From contig CADCQZ010000371.1 in NCBI GenBank assembly GCA_902803675.1, forward strand, positions 1-25,297: DNA of 25,297 nucleotides, read 5' to 3'. This document shows, piece by piece, positions 1 to 9,400 of the stretch. Both the position numbers and the translations under genes were made by a program. Each line of letters opens with the position of its first letter. The stretch's first letter is position 1. This DNA comes from an uncultured Eubacteriales bacterium. GTDB taxonomy: Bacteria > Bacillota_A > Clostridia > Christensenellales > Aristaeellaceae. Under the pieces are notes generated by a model that saw nothing but the letters and a program-made list of their open reading frames with translations, did no database searches and was not told the DNA's origin.

Positions 1-1208
1 ACGACTTTATCTACACCTGTTCCAACGAAGGGTACATCGATGTTTATTCCAGAGACGGCGAACTGATCTTCGAGTTCGGCTCCCAGGTGACGATCACCGA
101 TGTGGTGGGCCTCTTCACCCGGCTGCCCGCCGTGGCCGTGGACAGCCGCGGGAGCATCTGGGCGCTGGACGGCAGCAAGGGCTATCTCCAGAGCTTCAGA
201 CCCACGGAGTACGCCCTCATGGTCTATGACGCGCTGAACCGCTATGAGGCCGGAGACTATACCGGCGCCATGAGCGAGTGGGACCGGGTGCTGCGGCTCA
301 ATCAGATGTCCGTGCTGGCCCATGACGGCGCCGGAAAAGCCCGCCTGAGAGTGGAGGATTATGAAACAGCCCTGACCCACTTCAGGATCGCCAACAATAA
401 AAAGCTCTATTCCGAGGCGTTCTGGGAAGTCCGGAACACATGGATCCGGAAGAATATGGGGCCGATCCTGCTGGCTCTGTTGATCCTGGCGGCAGGGATC
501 AGAGCGCTCCACGCGATCGACCGGCGCAGAGGCGGGAAATGGAAGGCCCGCAAACAGGCCTTTTCAGACAGGCTCGGGAGCCTGCCCGTCCTGAGGGATC
601 TGTCCCTCGCCCGCGGCATGGACCGGCATCCCGGCGACCGCGCCTATGAGATCGGCAAAAACCGTGCCGGGTCCCCCGCCGGGGCGGCTCTCCTGTACCT
701 CACGTTTTTCGCCGTATACATGCTCTATCAGACGAACAAAGGCTTCATTTACCAGATGCAGGACGTACAGGATATGGATATCGGTTTCGTGGTGGCGGGT
801 TTCTGGGCCCTCACCGGCGCCTTCATCCTGTGCAATTACCTGGTGACCAGCATCAACGACGGCAACGGCACCTTCCGGCAGATCTTCATGGTGCCCGCCT
901 ACGGGATGCTGCCCGTCATCGCGTCGCTCCTCACGGTCACGGTGGTCTCCCATTTCCTCACATACAATGAGTCCTTTCTGCTGACGCTGATCATGATCGC
1001 CGGGATCGCCTGGAGCGCCGCCGTCATATTCATCGGCCTGCAGACCATCCATCAGTACAGCTTTAAAGAGACGGTGACCAGCCTTATCCTGACGGTGATG
1101 TTCATGCTCATCATCGCGGTGGTGTGCATCATCCTCTCCATGATGTGGAACAGCCTGCGCACGTTCCTGACCTCGGTCGGAAAGGAATTGATCTACAATG
1201 TTTTTTAA
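1..1208 (+). CDS. Membrane protein with beta-propeller, TPR and YIP1-like domains, 5' partial
   Basis: The reading frame is open from base 3, so the gene starts upstream; the GTG at 87 is not its start. The visible part begins with what looks like the end of an NHL or YncE-type beta-propeller (repeated pattern of YIDVYSRDGELIFEFG then AVDSRGSIWALD). Two TPR-like helical repeats follow at about 210-420. A transmembrane helix lies at about 456-510, then a basic loop, then five hydrophobic segments (about 684-728, 789-845, 897-965, 975-1052, 1080-1154) resembling a YIP1 domain. The likely topology is an outside propeller/TPR part held by a membrane domain. It overlaps the next gene by 11 bases, which suggests translational coupling. 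Its function is unknown. From its place before DUF5696 and ABC permease genes I infer a role in sensing, docking or assembling a sugar uptake machine. The domain calls are by eye. Confidence 0.7.
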   Translation, partial: DFIYTCSNEGYIDVYSRDGELIFEFGSQVTITDVVGLFTRLPAVAVDSRGSIWALDGSKGYLQSFRPTEYALMVYDALNRYEAGDYTGAMSEWDRVLRLNQMSVLAHDGAGKARLRVEDYETALTHFRIANNKKLYSEAFWEVRNTWIRKNMGPILLALLILAAGIRALHAIDRRRGGKWKARKQAFSDRLGSLPVLRDLSLARGMDRHPGDRAYEIGKNRAGSPAGAALLYLTFFAVYMLYQTNKGFIYQMQDVQDMDIGFVVAGFWALTGAFILCNYLVTSINDGNGTFRQIFMVPAYGMLPVIASLLTVTVVSHFLTYNESFLLTLIMIAGIAWSAAVIFIGLQTIHQYSFKETVTSLILTVMFMLIIAVVCIILSMMWNSLRTFLTSVGKELIYNVF

Positions 1209-3591
1209 GCGGATCCTGCGCCGCGCGGCAGCCGCCGCCCTGACAGCGGCCCTCATCATGAGCGCCGCCGCGGAGAGCGCCTATGTCCCCACGGCTCACG
1301 ACACCAGGCCGGCGCCTGAGAAAGCCGTATTCACGGATACGGACCTTTCCGGCTACACGACGCTGTATGAAGCCGGGCCCCTCAGGTATCACTGGCGTGA
1401 GGACCGGGATATCCTGGCCGTTGAGAACACGAAGAACGGGATCATTCTGAAGACCGGCGCCGATCTGCCCTTTTCGGGCGACGCCAAGGATCTGGTCAAG
1501 CAGCTCAAGAGCTCCGGCGCCTCCGATCGGGAGATCCTCGAGGCTTATCAGCCCTACGCGGATGACCTGAACACCACCTATGTGGGCATCGCCAATTCCC
1601 TGATCACCATCGAGTATATCGACAGCGACAAGACCAAGCAGATCTCATCCGCCTCGGAGAAGAACGCCCGGTCCCTCCTGAGCCCCTCCGGGAACGGCGG
1701 CGGAAACTTTGAGCTGGATATCGCGTTCACATCGCCGGATATCGCCCTGAAGGTCTGCATCGCTCTGAGCGGCGAAGGCATCACCTATCACATCCCGCGG
1801 GACTCATTTGCCGGGAATGACCTGAACAAGCTTTCCGCCGTGCTGATCACGCCCTTTCTGTGCGCCAGCGGCGGGCGCATGAAAGTGCTCGATCCCGATA
1901 CCCTGGACTGGACGGAGCAGGACAGATACCGCGCGCCCGGTTATGTACTGGTGCCGGACGGCAGCGGCGCGCTGATCCGCTTCACGGACAACACGTCCGT
2001 ATTCAACCCTTATGACGGGGACGTTTACGGCCCGGATCACGCCACGGAGACCTATTACTACACAGAGCTGCACGATGACGTGCCCGTCCACGATCCCGTG
2101 GTGCCCGTGTTCGGCATGGCTGTCGGCGACCGTCAGGCGGGGTTCGTCGCGTGGGCGGACCGGGGGGACGAATACATGGACATCATCGTCAATCCCGACG
2201 AGACGAGATCCACCAGCTACACCTGGGCCTACCCCCGCTTTGAGTACAATGTGAAATACTACCAGCTGTATGACGAGCACGGCAACGGATTCTTCTCCAC
2301 CCTGGACGCGCCGTTCGGCTACGACATCGACATGACCTACCGTTTCCTGTACGGGGACGGCAGTGACGGAACGCCCGCGGCGGACTACACCGGCATGGCC
2401 CGGGCCTACCGGGAACACCTGACGGATACCGGCATGCTTTCGCCGCGCCCCGCCGCCCGTGAGGATATCCCCCTGCGGCTGGACTTTATCATGGCGGACT
2501 CCCAGAACGGCGTGATCCTGACGCGGCAGGTCACGGTCACGACGGTCCAGGACGTGAGGAGCATCCTTGATGATGTACTCGAAAGCGGCATTGAAAACAT
2601 CAGCTGCGGCCTGATCGGATGGCAGAAGAAGGGCGAAAGCCTGACCCGGCCGGACAGAGACGTCTATTCCGCCGCCGTGGGCCGGAAAGCCGACTTCGCG
2701 CGATTGATCCGGGATCTCGCAGAACGGGGCGTGGAGATCTCCAAGGCCCGGAACACCACCCGCATCAACAGCATGATGACCAACTATTATCAGACCGCCG
2801 TCAAGGCCGTGAGCAACTGGTATGTCAGCGTGGATGAAAGCTGGCTCCTTCCCTCCAGCGTACCGGTGAACACCTTCGGCTTCGCCACCCCGGAGAAGAC
2901 CGCGGAATGGACCCGCGTCTTCGCGGCAAACGCCGCGGACCACTCCGAGGCCCTGACGCTGTCGGGCGTGACCAATGTGCTCAATTCCCACTGGTCACGC
3001 ACCGGCTGCGAGACCTCGCTGACCGACGCCGTGCGGCTGTACGCCGAAACGCTGGAGAGCATCCCGCTGAAACTGAATCTGGAGAACCCGAACCTGTATC
3101 TGTGGCCGTACACGGACAAGTACCTGCAGATGCCCGTGGGCAATTCCTGGTACATCTACGAAACAGACTCCGTCCCGTTCCTCCAGATGGTGCTCAACGG
3201 GACCATGGAAATGATCGCCCCGTACGCCAATTTCTCGTTCTACACCCGGGACTGCGTCCTGCGCATGATCGATTACAATGTCTCTCCCTCCTTCATCCTG
3301 TCCAGGGAGGCGTCCTGGAACCTGGCGGACAGTTTCTCTTCCAGCTTGTACTCCACGGAGTACGACCTGTACAGGGAACTGATACGCTCTGTCTACGGGG
3401 AGATCAACAGCGTGCTCAGGCAGGTGCGGGGTTACGAATGGACCGAAAGGGAAGTGCCGCAGAACGGGATCGTGATCAACACTTACCGGCGGGGCACGGA
3501 GAGAAAACGGATCATCATCAACTATACGGAAAACAGCGTCACCGTGGACGGGCTCGCGGTACCGGCCATGAGCGCCGAAGTATCGGAGTAA
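1198..3591 (+). CDS. Secreted DUF5696 family protein, possible glycoside hydrolase-like fold
   Basis: This is a 797-residue protein with an N-terminal signal peptide: basic MFFKRILRR, an alanine-rich core, and a likely cut after about residue 26. No lipobox is seen. I place it in DUF5696 from its length, its context and the signature VPDGSGALIRF at residues 252-262. The N-terminal half looks rich in beta strands. The middle (about 420-700) could be a TIM-type barrel. The C-terminal end (NGIVINTYRRGT... VTVDGLAVPA) looks like the small beta domain that closes many glycosidases. I could not assign catalytic residues. The ATG at 1198 lies inside the end of the previous gene, with AAAGGA at 1181-1186 as a weak ribosome site. 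The stop overlaps the ribosome site of the permease gene. A surface role in beta-glucan handling is inferred from its neighbours only. Confidence 0.75.
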   Translation: MFFKRILRRAAAAALTAALIMSAAAESAYVPTAHDTRPAPEKAVFTDTDLSGYTTLYEAGPLRYHWREDRDILAVENTKNGIILKTGADLPFSGDAKDLVKQLKSSGASDREILEAYQPYADDLNTTYVGIANSLITIEYIDSDKTKQISSASEKNARSLLSPSGNGGGNFELDIAFTSPDIALKVCIALSGEGITYHIPRDSFAGNDLNKLSAVLITPFLCASGGRMKVLDPDTLDWTEQDRYRAPGYVLVPDGSGALIRFTDNTSVFNPYDGDVYGPDHATETYYYTELHDDVPVHDPVVPVFGMAVGDRQAGFVAWADRGDEYMDIIVNPDETRSTSYTWAYPRFEYNVKYYQLYDEHGNGFFSTLDAPFGYDIDMTYRFLYGDGSDGTPAADYTGMARAYREHLTDTGMLSPRPAAREDIPLRLDFIMADSQNGVILTRQVTVTTVQDVRSILDDVLESGIENISCGLIGWQKKGESLTRPDRDVYSAAVGRKADFARLIRDLAERGVEISKARNTTRINSMMTNYYQTAVKAVSNWYVSVDESWLLPSSVPVNTFGFATPEKTAEWTRVFAANAADHSEALTLSGVTNVLNSHWSRTGCETSLTDAVRLYAETLESIPLKLNLENPNLYLWPYTDKYLQMPVGNSWYIYETDSVPFLQMVLNGTMEMIAPYANFSFYTRDCVLRMIDYNVSPSFILSREASWNLADSFSSSLYSTEYDLYRELIRSVYGEINSVLRQVRGYEWTEREVPQNGIVINTYRRGTERKRIIINYTENSVTVDGLAVPAMSAEVSE

Positions 3592-3597
3592 AGGAGG
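3590..3597 (+). promoter_or_regulatory. Ribosome binding site of the first permease gene
   Basis: The sequence AAAGGAGG overlaps the TAA stop of the DUF5696 gene and lies a few bases before the ATG at 3602. It fixes that start and shows tight coupling of the two genes. Confidence 0.8.
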
Positions 3598-3601
3598 CCG
3601 C

Positions 3602-4513
3602 ATGGACAAAAAACGAGGCAGGATACGCCGGGGCAGCGTCATGGAGCGCAGGCACAACCGCCTGGGTTATTTCTTCATGTCGCCGTGGATCCTGGGATTC
3701 GTGATCTTCACGCTGATCCCATTCGGGATGACCATCGTGCTGAGCTTCTGCTCGGTCTCCTCCACCATCCGGGGATACGAGGTCACCTGGATCGGCATGG
3801 AAAACTACTACACAGCCTTCTTCCGCAACACGGAATTCGTGCCCGCTCTGTTGAGTTTCCTGGGCATGGTGATCCCCTATACGTTCATCATCATCGTGGT
3901 ATCCTTCATCCTGGCTTATCTGCTCAACAAGATCAAAGCCGGACGGACCCTCATGCGCATCATTTATTTCCTGCCCATCATCATCCTGTCCGGGCCGGTC
4001 ATGAGCCAGATCCTGGACAGCGCGGACGAAGCCATCGCCCTTTCCCAGGGAGTCAGCGAAGTGTACAAAAGCATCTGGATCTTCCGGATCCTGTACAGCT
4101 ACTCCCCCTCCTTCACCCTGTTCCTGGAAGAGATCTTTGACCAGCTGTCCATGATCCTGTGGTTCACGGGCATCCCCATCGTGCTGTTCATCAGCACGAT
4201 GCAGCGGATCAATCCCTCCCTGTATGAGGCCGCCCGCATCGACGGCGCGAACGAGTGGCAGATCCTGTGGAAAGTAACGGTGCCCATGGCCAAGCCGACA
4301 GCCCTGGTGGCCTCCATTTTCACCATCGTGCAGCTGGGGGCTTACGATACCAGCGACATTTACAGCCTGATCAAGACAGCCACCAACAACACGGCCAGCG
4401 GCCTGGGGTACGCGGCGACCTACGCCTGGCTCTACGGGATCCTGGTGCTCCTGGTCATCGGCGCGGCTTTCCTCATATTCCGTGAGAGAAAGGTCAGGGA
4501 AGTGATCCTATGA
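3602..4513 (+). CDS. Sugar ABC transporter permease, UgpA/MalF type
   Basis: This is a 303-residue inner-membrane permease of the carbohydrate uptake-1 family. It has six or so hydrophobic segments, beginning with YFFMSPWILGFVIFTLIP at about 23-40. The cytoplasmic EAA loop that docks the ATPase is clear at about 209-228 (EAARIDGANEWQ, with the conserved D214 and G215). It forms a heterodimer with the permease encoded next, whose ATG overlaps this stop by four bases (ATGA). No ATPase or solute-binding protein is encoded in the window. Gram-positive sugar importers of this family often use a shared MsmX-type ATPase encoded elsewhere, and the binding protein may lie upstream. Oligosaccharides of beta-1,3-glucan are the inferred cargo from the GH16 and phosphorylase neighbours. 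Confidence 0.9.
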   Translation: MDKKRGRIRRGSVMERRHNRLGYFFMSPWILGFVIFTLIPFGMTIVLSFCSVSSTIRGYEVTWIGMENYYTAFFRNTEFVPALLSFLGMVIPYTFIIIVVSFILAYLLNKIKAGRTLMRIIYFLPIIILSGPVMSQILDSADEAIALSQGVSEVYKSIWIFRILYSYSPSFTLFLEEIFDQLSMILWFTGIPIVLFISTMQRINPSLYEAARIDGANEWQILWKVTVPMAKPTALVASIFTIVQLGAYDTSDIYSLIKTATNNTASGLGYAATYAWLYGILVLLVIGAAFLIFRERKVREVIL

Positions 4514-5430
4514 AGCGAAACGGAAAAGCAAAATGGGACCGGCTCAGGGCACTGCCGGGAAAGGCCGCGATCTACTTCGTACTGATCTGCATCGGGTTCG
4601 TATACCTGGAGCCGATCCTTGAAATGATCGCCAAGGCGATGATGTCCTCCGCGGACATCGTCGACCCTTCCGTGACCTGGATCCCCAAGAGCTTCTCGTT
4701 TGACAATCTGAGAGTCGCCGCCGGCGTGCTGAACCTGAAGGAGACGCTGAAAAACTCCATCCTGTTCTCCGGCGGCCTGGCCGTGGCGCAGACGGTAGTC
4801 TCCGCCATGACGGCCTACGCCCTGTCACGCTACGATTTCAAGGGCAAAAAGCTGTGGTTCGTCATGATCATCCTGACCTTCATCATGCCGGTACCGGTGC
4901 TGATGGTGCCGCGGCTGATGATGCTGGTCACCGCCCAGACCGCCACGGGCATCCAGCTGGTGGGCACCGTGATCCCTCAGGCCGCGATGGCGGTCCTGGG
5001 ACAGGGCGTCTATTCCGCCGTGCTGATCCTGATCTTCTACACTTCCTTCAACATGATCCCCCGGGTGCTGGACGAAGCGGCGGCCATCGACGGCGCCTCG
5101 GCCTGGCGGGTGTTCTGGTCCATCGTGGTGCGGATCTCCGGCAGCACGATCCTGGTGGTGTTCCTGTTCTCCTTCGTATGGAACTGGAACGAGACTTATA
5201 TGACCGGCACGCTTCTCAGGGGAAATCTGGCGCTGCTGCCGGCCAAGCTGGATATGTTCAACAGCGAGTTCGAAAGCTCCGCTTCCGCGGTGGGCGGCGC
5301 TTTCAGACTGAACGAGGCCTACAAGATGTCCGCGACGCTGATATCCATATCGCCCCTGGTGCTGATGTACGTTTTCGTGCAGCGCAGATTCATCCAGGGG
5401 ATCGAAAACACGGGGATCACGGGGGAATGA
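4510..5430 (+). CDS. Sugar ABC transporter permease, UgpE/MalG type
   Basis: This is a 306-residue partner permease. A short basic N-terminus is followed by a first membrane helix (IYFVLICIGFVYLEPI) and the external loop typical of the MalG group, including the WIPKSFSFDNL segment. The EAA loop is at about 189-208 (EAAAIDGASAWRVFW). Its start overlaps the stop of the first permease in an ATGA junction, so equal synthesis of the two subunits is expected. The following secreted GH16 gene begins one base after its stop, so the transporter and the extracellular depolymerase are made from one message. Confidence 0.9.
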   Translation: MKRNGKAKWDRLRALPGKAAIYFVLICIGFVYLEPILEMIAKAMMSSADIVDPSVTWIPKSFSFDNLRVAAGVLNLKETLKNSILFSGGLAVAQTVVSAMTAYALSRYDFKGKKLWFVMIILTFIMPVPVLMVPRLMMLVTAQTATGIQLVGTVIPQAAMAVLGQGVYSAVLILIFYTSFNMIPRVLDEAAAIDGASAWRVFWSIVVRISGSTILVVFLFSFVWNWNETYMTGTLLRGNLALLPAKLDMFNSEFESSASAVGGAFRLNEAYKMSATLISISPLVLMYVFVQRRFIQGIENTGITGE

Positions 5431-5431
5431 T

Positions 5432-6406
5432 ATGAAGAAGAAAAGAAGAAGCGCCCTTATCCTGCTGGCCGTATTCCTGTGCGCCTCGGGAGGCGCTCTG
5501 GCGTCGGAGCCCCGGCTCCGGGCCGATCTGCCGCGGAACACGGACGGTTACCATGAGGGCGGCAGCGTATCCGACGCCTGGGTGGACCCGGATGAGACCG
5601 CTGTGGACGAGAGCAGCCTGAAAGCGGTACTGACGGATTATGACCCCGAAAAGCTGACGTATGAGCTGGTCTGGGCGGACGAGTTCGACACGGACGGCAG
5701 GCCCGACAAAAGCAAATGGGGCTATGACACCGGGGGCAGCGGCTGGGGCAATCACGAACTGCAGTACTATACCCCCGGGGACAACGCCGCCGTCTCCGAC
5801 GGCGTGCTGACCATCACCGCCCAAAAGGAGCGGATGGGCGGCAGAGACTACACCTCCTGCCGGCTGGTATCAAGGGACCGGGGCGACTTTCTGTACTGCA
5901 AGGTGGTGGCCCGTGCGAGGCTCCCCGAAGGCCTGGGCACGTGGCCGGCGGTCTGGATGCTGCCCACGGACTGGGCTTACGGATCCTGGCCCGCCTCCGG
6001 GGAGATAGACATCATGGAGCACGTGGGCTATGATCCCAATGTGATCGTGCAGAGCGTGCACGTGGAGAAGTTCCACGGAGGAGCGGCGAAGAACCACAGC
6101 ATCAGGGCCGAAGACGTATTCAACGAGTTTCACGACTACGGGGTGGAGTGGCTCCCGGACCGGATCATCTTCAGCGTGGACGGGGAAACCACCTGGACCT
6201 ACCGGCCGCTGAGCTTCACCGACCGCCCTCAGAAAGATGTGTGGCCCTTTGACAAGCGGATGCATCTCCTGATCAACCTGGCCTTCGGCGGGGACTGGGG
6301 CGGCGCCAGGGGCATCGACGAGAGCTGCCTTCCCGCCAGGTATGAGATCGACTACATCCGGGTCTATCAGAGCCCGGAGATCATGGCCCTGACCGGGCAG
6401 ATCTGA
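5432..6406 (+). CDS. Secreted GH16 endo-beta-1,3-glucanase (laminarinase-like)
   Basis: This 324-residue protein starts with a signal peptide (MKKKRR, then a hydrophobic core, probable cut at ALA|SEP near residue 24). The cysteine in the core is not in a lipobox, so the enzyme is probably released rather than lipid-anchored. A short linker of about 55 residues precedes the GH16 jelly-roll, which starts at YELVWADEFDTDGRPD. The catalytic motif EIDIMEH is intact, with E191 as nucleophile, D193 as helper and E196 as acid/base. The spaced ExDxxE form is that of laminarinases and related GH16 subfamily 3 enzymes, which cut beta-1,3 or mixed beta-1,3/1,4 bonds. No carbohydrate-binding module follows the catalytic domain. 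It would act outside the cell and feed the permeases encoded just upstream. Exact linkage specificity cannot be read from sequence by eye. Confidence 0.9.
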   Translation: MKKKRRSALILLAVFLCASGGALASEPRLRADLPRNTDGYHEGGSVSDAWVDPDETAVDESSLKAVLTDYDPEKLTYELVWADEFDTDGRPDKSKWGYDTGGSGWGNHELQYYTPGDNAAVSDGVLTITAQKERMGGRDYTSCRLVSRDRGDFLYCKVVARARLPEGLGTWPAVWMLPTDWAYGSWPASGEIDIMEHVGYDPNVIVQSVHVEKFHGGAAKNHSIRAEDVFNEFHDYGVEWLPDRIIFSVDGETTWTYRPLSFTDRPQKDVWPFDKRMHLLINLAFGGDWGGARGIDESCLPARYEIDYIRVYQSPEIMALTGQI

Positions 6407-6426
6407 AATACAGAGAGGAGAAAAAC

Positions 6427-9400
6427 ATGCAGCCTTACGAACTGAGATCGGACACCTTCATTATCCGGGATTACGACCGCAAACCGCCCTTCTCCAGCTT
6501 TCTTCCCGGGCTGGCCGGGATCACCGGCATCCCCATGTGGCTGTATTACACCAACCGGGGGCAGGCCGTGGCGAGCTTCGGCATCCATCACAAGGGCAAC
6601 GCCATGATGGAGTTCAATCCCGCCAACACCGAATACGAGAACACCCAGATCCGCGGCTTCAGGACCTTCATCCGGGCCGACGGAAAGTACATCGAGCCGT
6701 TTTTCCGGCCCGAGGACAGCGTGTGCCGGATCATGAAGATCGAGCGGAACGCCCTGACCGTCACGGAAGAACGGGACGGCCTCAAAGTGGAAGCGGCCTG
6801 CTTCATCCTGCCCCGGGACGAGATCGGCGCGGTGGTCCGCCATGTCACCATCGAGAATACCGGAGAAAAGAAGATCCGGCTGGAGATCCTGGACGGTATG
6901 CCCCAGGTGATCCCCTACGGCCTGCAGCTGAGCAGCTACAAAGAGACCAGCAATCTTTTGAAGAGCTGGACGGATGTCATCAACATCGAGAAAAACGCCC
7001 CGATCTTCAAGATGCGGGCCACCGGAGAGGATACGGCCGAAATGAAGGAGGTCACGGGCGGCTGGTATTATATGTGCGCCTGTGAAGGCCGCCTGACGCC
7101 GGTAGTGTACGACAGGGCGGCGGTTTTCGATCACGACCTGACCATGCTGGACCCCATCCGGTTCCATAAAGACGGGCTGGAAGCGGTCTTAGGGAAAAAA
7201 CAGACCTTCGTCAACAAGATCCCCTGTGCCTTCGCCGCGCTCACAAAAGAACTGGACAAGGGCGAAAAACTGACCTATACGGCCTTCATGGGCTACACCG
7301 CTTCCAGAGAGCTCCTGAATAAAAAGGCCGGCGAGGTGCTTGATGCGGACTACGCGCGGAAGAAACTGGCGCTGGCCCGGGAGGAAGCGGATGCGCTGAC
7401 GAAGGACGTGAAGACCTCCACCGCGGACAAAGCCTTCGACGCGTACATCCGGCAGTGCTACATGGACAATTTCCTGCGGGGCGGTTATCCGTTCCTGTTC
7501 GGCGGAGAAAAGGACCGGAAGATCGTCCACCTGTTCAGCCGGAAGCACGGGGATCCGGAAAGGGATTACAATTTCTTTTCCATCGCCGGGGAGTATTTTT
7601 CCCAGGGCAACGGAAACTTTCGGGACGTGTGCCAGAACCGCCGCATGGACTGCTCGATCCATCCCGAGGTGGGGAGCTACAACGTGCGCAATTTCTACAG
7701 CCTCATCCAGATGGACGGCTGCAACCCTCTTGAGATCAGGCCCTGCACCTTCAGGCTGATCCCGGGCAAAGAGGCGGAAGCTCTCCCGATCCTGGAGGAG
7801 CACCTGGATGCCGGCGCCGGCACGATCCTCGAGCTGATCAAAAAGCCGTTCACGCCGGGGCAGATCACCGGGACGGCCGTCAGGGACGGGCTCAGGATCA
7901 AGGGAGATCCCACGGCATTCGTCGGATCGCTCCTGGCGCTGTGCGATCAGAGCTTCGAGGCCGGTTTCGCGGAGGGGTATTGGTCCGATCACTGGGATTA
8001 CACCCTGGACCTGGCGGAGGATCACCTGTCCGTGTGGCCCGATAAAAAGGAGGAGCTCCTTTTCGGAAGCGCCGACTGCCTGTACTACGACAGCCCCGCG
8101 GCGGTCAGGCCCCGGCGGGAGACCTATGTGATCCACAACGGGCACGTGCGGCAGTACGGAGCTGTTTTCAGGAGCGAAAAGAAGCTTTCCCTGCCCGGTT
8201 TTGATCCCGCCGGGACCAACTGGCTCAAGGAGAGCAGCGGCAGGACCGCCCGGTCCACGCTCTTCGAGAAAATGCTGACCCTGGCGGTCAACAAGTTCGC
8301 CCTGCTGGACAGTCAGCGCCTGGGGATCGAGATGGACGGCGGCAAGCCCGGCTGGAATGACGCCATGAACGGCCTTCCGGGGCTCCTGGGGAGCGGCATG
8401 TCCGAAACACTGGAATTGAGGAGGCTCGTGCAGTTCCTTTGCGGGGCGGCCGGGGACAGGGATCCGGAAAGCTCCATCGACCTGTACGAGGAACCCGTCT
8501 TCCTGATGCGCGCCGTCGCGGACGCCTATGAGAAGATCGGGGATATGTTCCTGTGCTGGGACCATGTGGCCGGCCTGAGAGAGGAATTCCGGGAAAAGAT
8601 CGAGGCGGGCATCACCGGCCGGCGGGAAAAAGTGGCCTTCCGGGAGATCAAAAAGATCCTGGGCCTTATGAGGGACGTGCTGGAGGACGCGGTCAAAAGG
8701 GCGCTTGAGATCGGCGGCGGGATCATGCCCACGTTTTTCACCTATGAGGCCGATGATTTCGAGCCCCGGCTCAACGCGGACGGCACCCCTTACATCACGC
8801 CCTACGGCATGCCCGGTGCAGTGGTGCGGTCCCTCCGGCGGGTGGACCTGCCCCTGTTCCTGGAAGGACCGGCGCGGTACCTCTCATCCTGCCGCGATGA
8901 GGATCGGAAAACAGCCCGGGAGATGGCCGGGAAGATCCTGACCACCGGATTGTACGACGAGAAACTGAAAATGTACAAGACTTCGGAGTCCCTTGAAAAC
9001 TGCGGCATGGAGATCGGCCGGGTGCGGGTGTTCACCCCCGGCTGGCTGGAACGGGAGAGCGTGTTCCTGCATATGGAGTACAAGTATCTCCTCGGGCTCC
9101 TCAAAGCCGGACTCTGCGACGAGTTCTACTCCGCCGCGGATCACGCCCTGATCTGCCGGCTGGATCCGGCGGTATACGGCCGCAGCATCCTTGAAAACTC
9201 GTCCTTCATCGCCTCCTCCGTCAATCCGGACCCCGATACCCACGGCCGCGGATACGTGGGACGCCTGTCCGGATCCACCGCGGAGATGCTGTCGATCTGG
9301 AAAATGATGTTCGTGGGCACCGGCGGGTTCATCTTCGGCAGCGCCGGCCTTCAGTACCGTTTCGCGCCCATCCTTCGCCGCGGGCTGTTCGATGAAAAGG

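Noticed and set aside
87..89. GTG as the start of the first gene
   Set aside because: The frame is open back to the window edge and codes propeller-like sequence, so the true start is upstream.
1804..2991. Long - strand open frame opposite the DUF5696 gene
   Set aside because: It is antisense to a gene with a signal peptide and operon context; composition is His/Gly/Val-biased and no ribosome site supports it. The same holds for the - strand frames at 564-1259, 7189-8565, 8884-10452, 18422-19777, 19693-20961 and 22567-23760.
5432..5510. Lipoprotein signal on the secreted GH16
   Set aside because: The cysteine in the hydrophobic core is preceded by VFL, which does not fit the lipobox; an ALA cut site further on fits signal peptidase I better.
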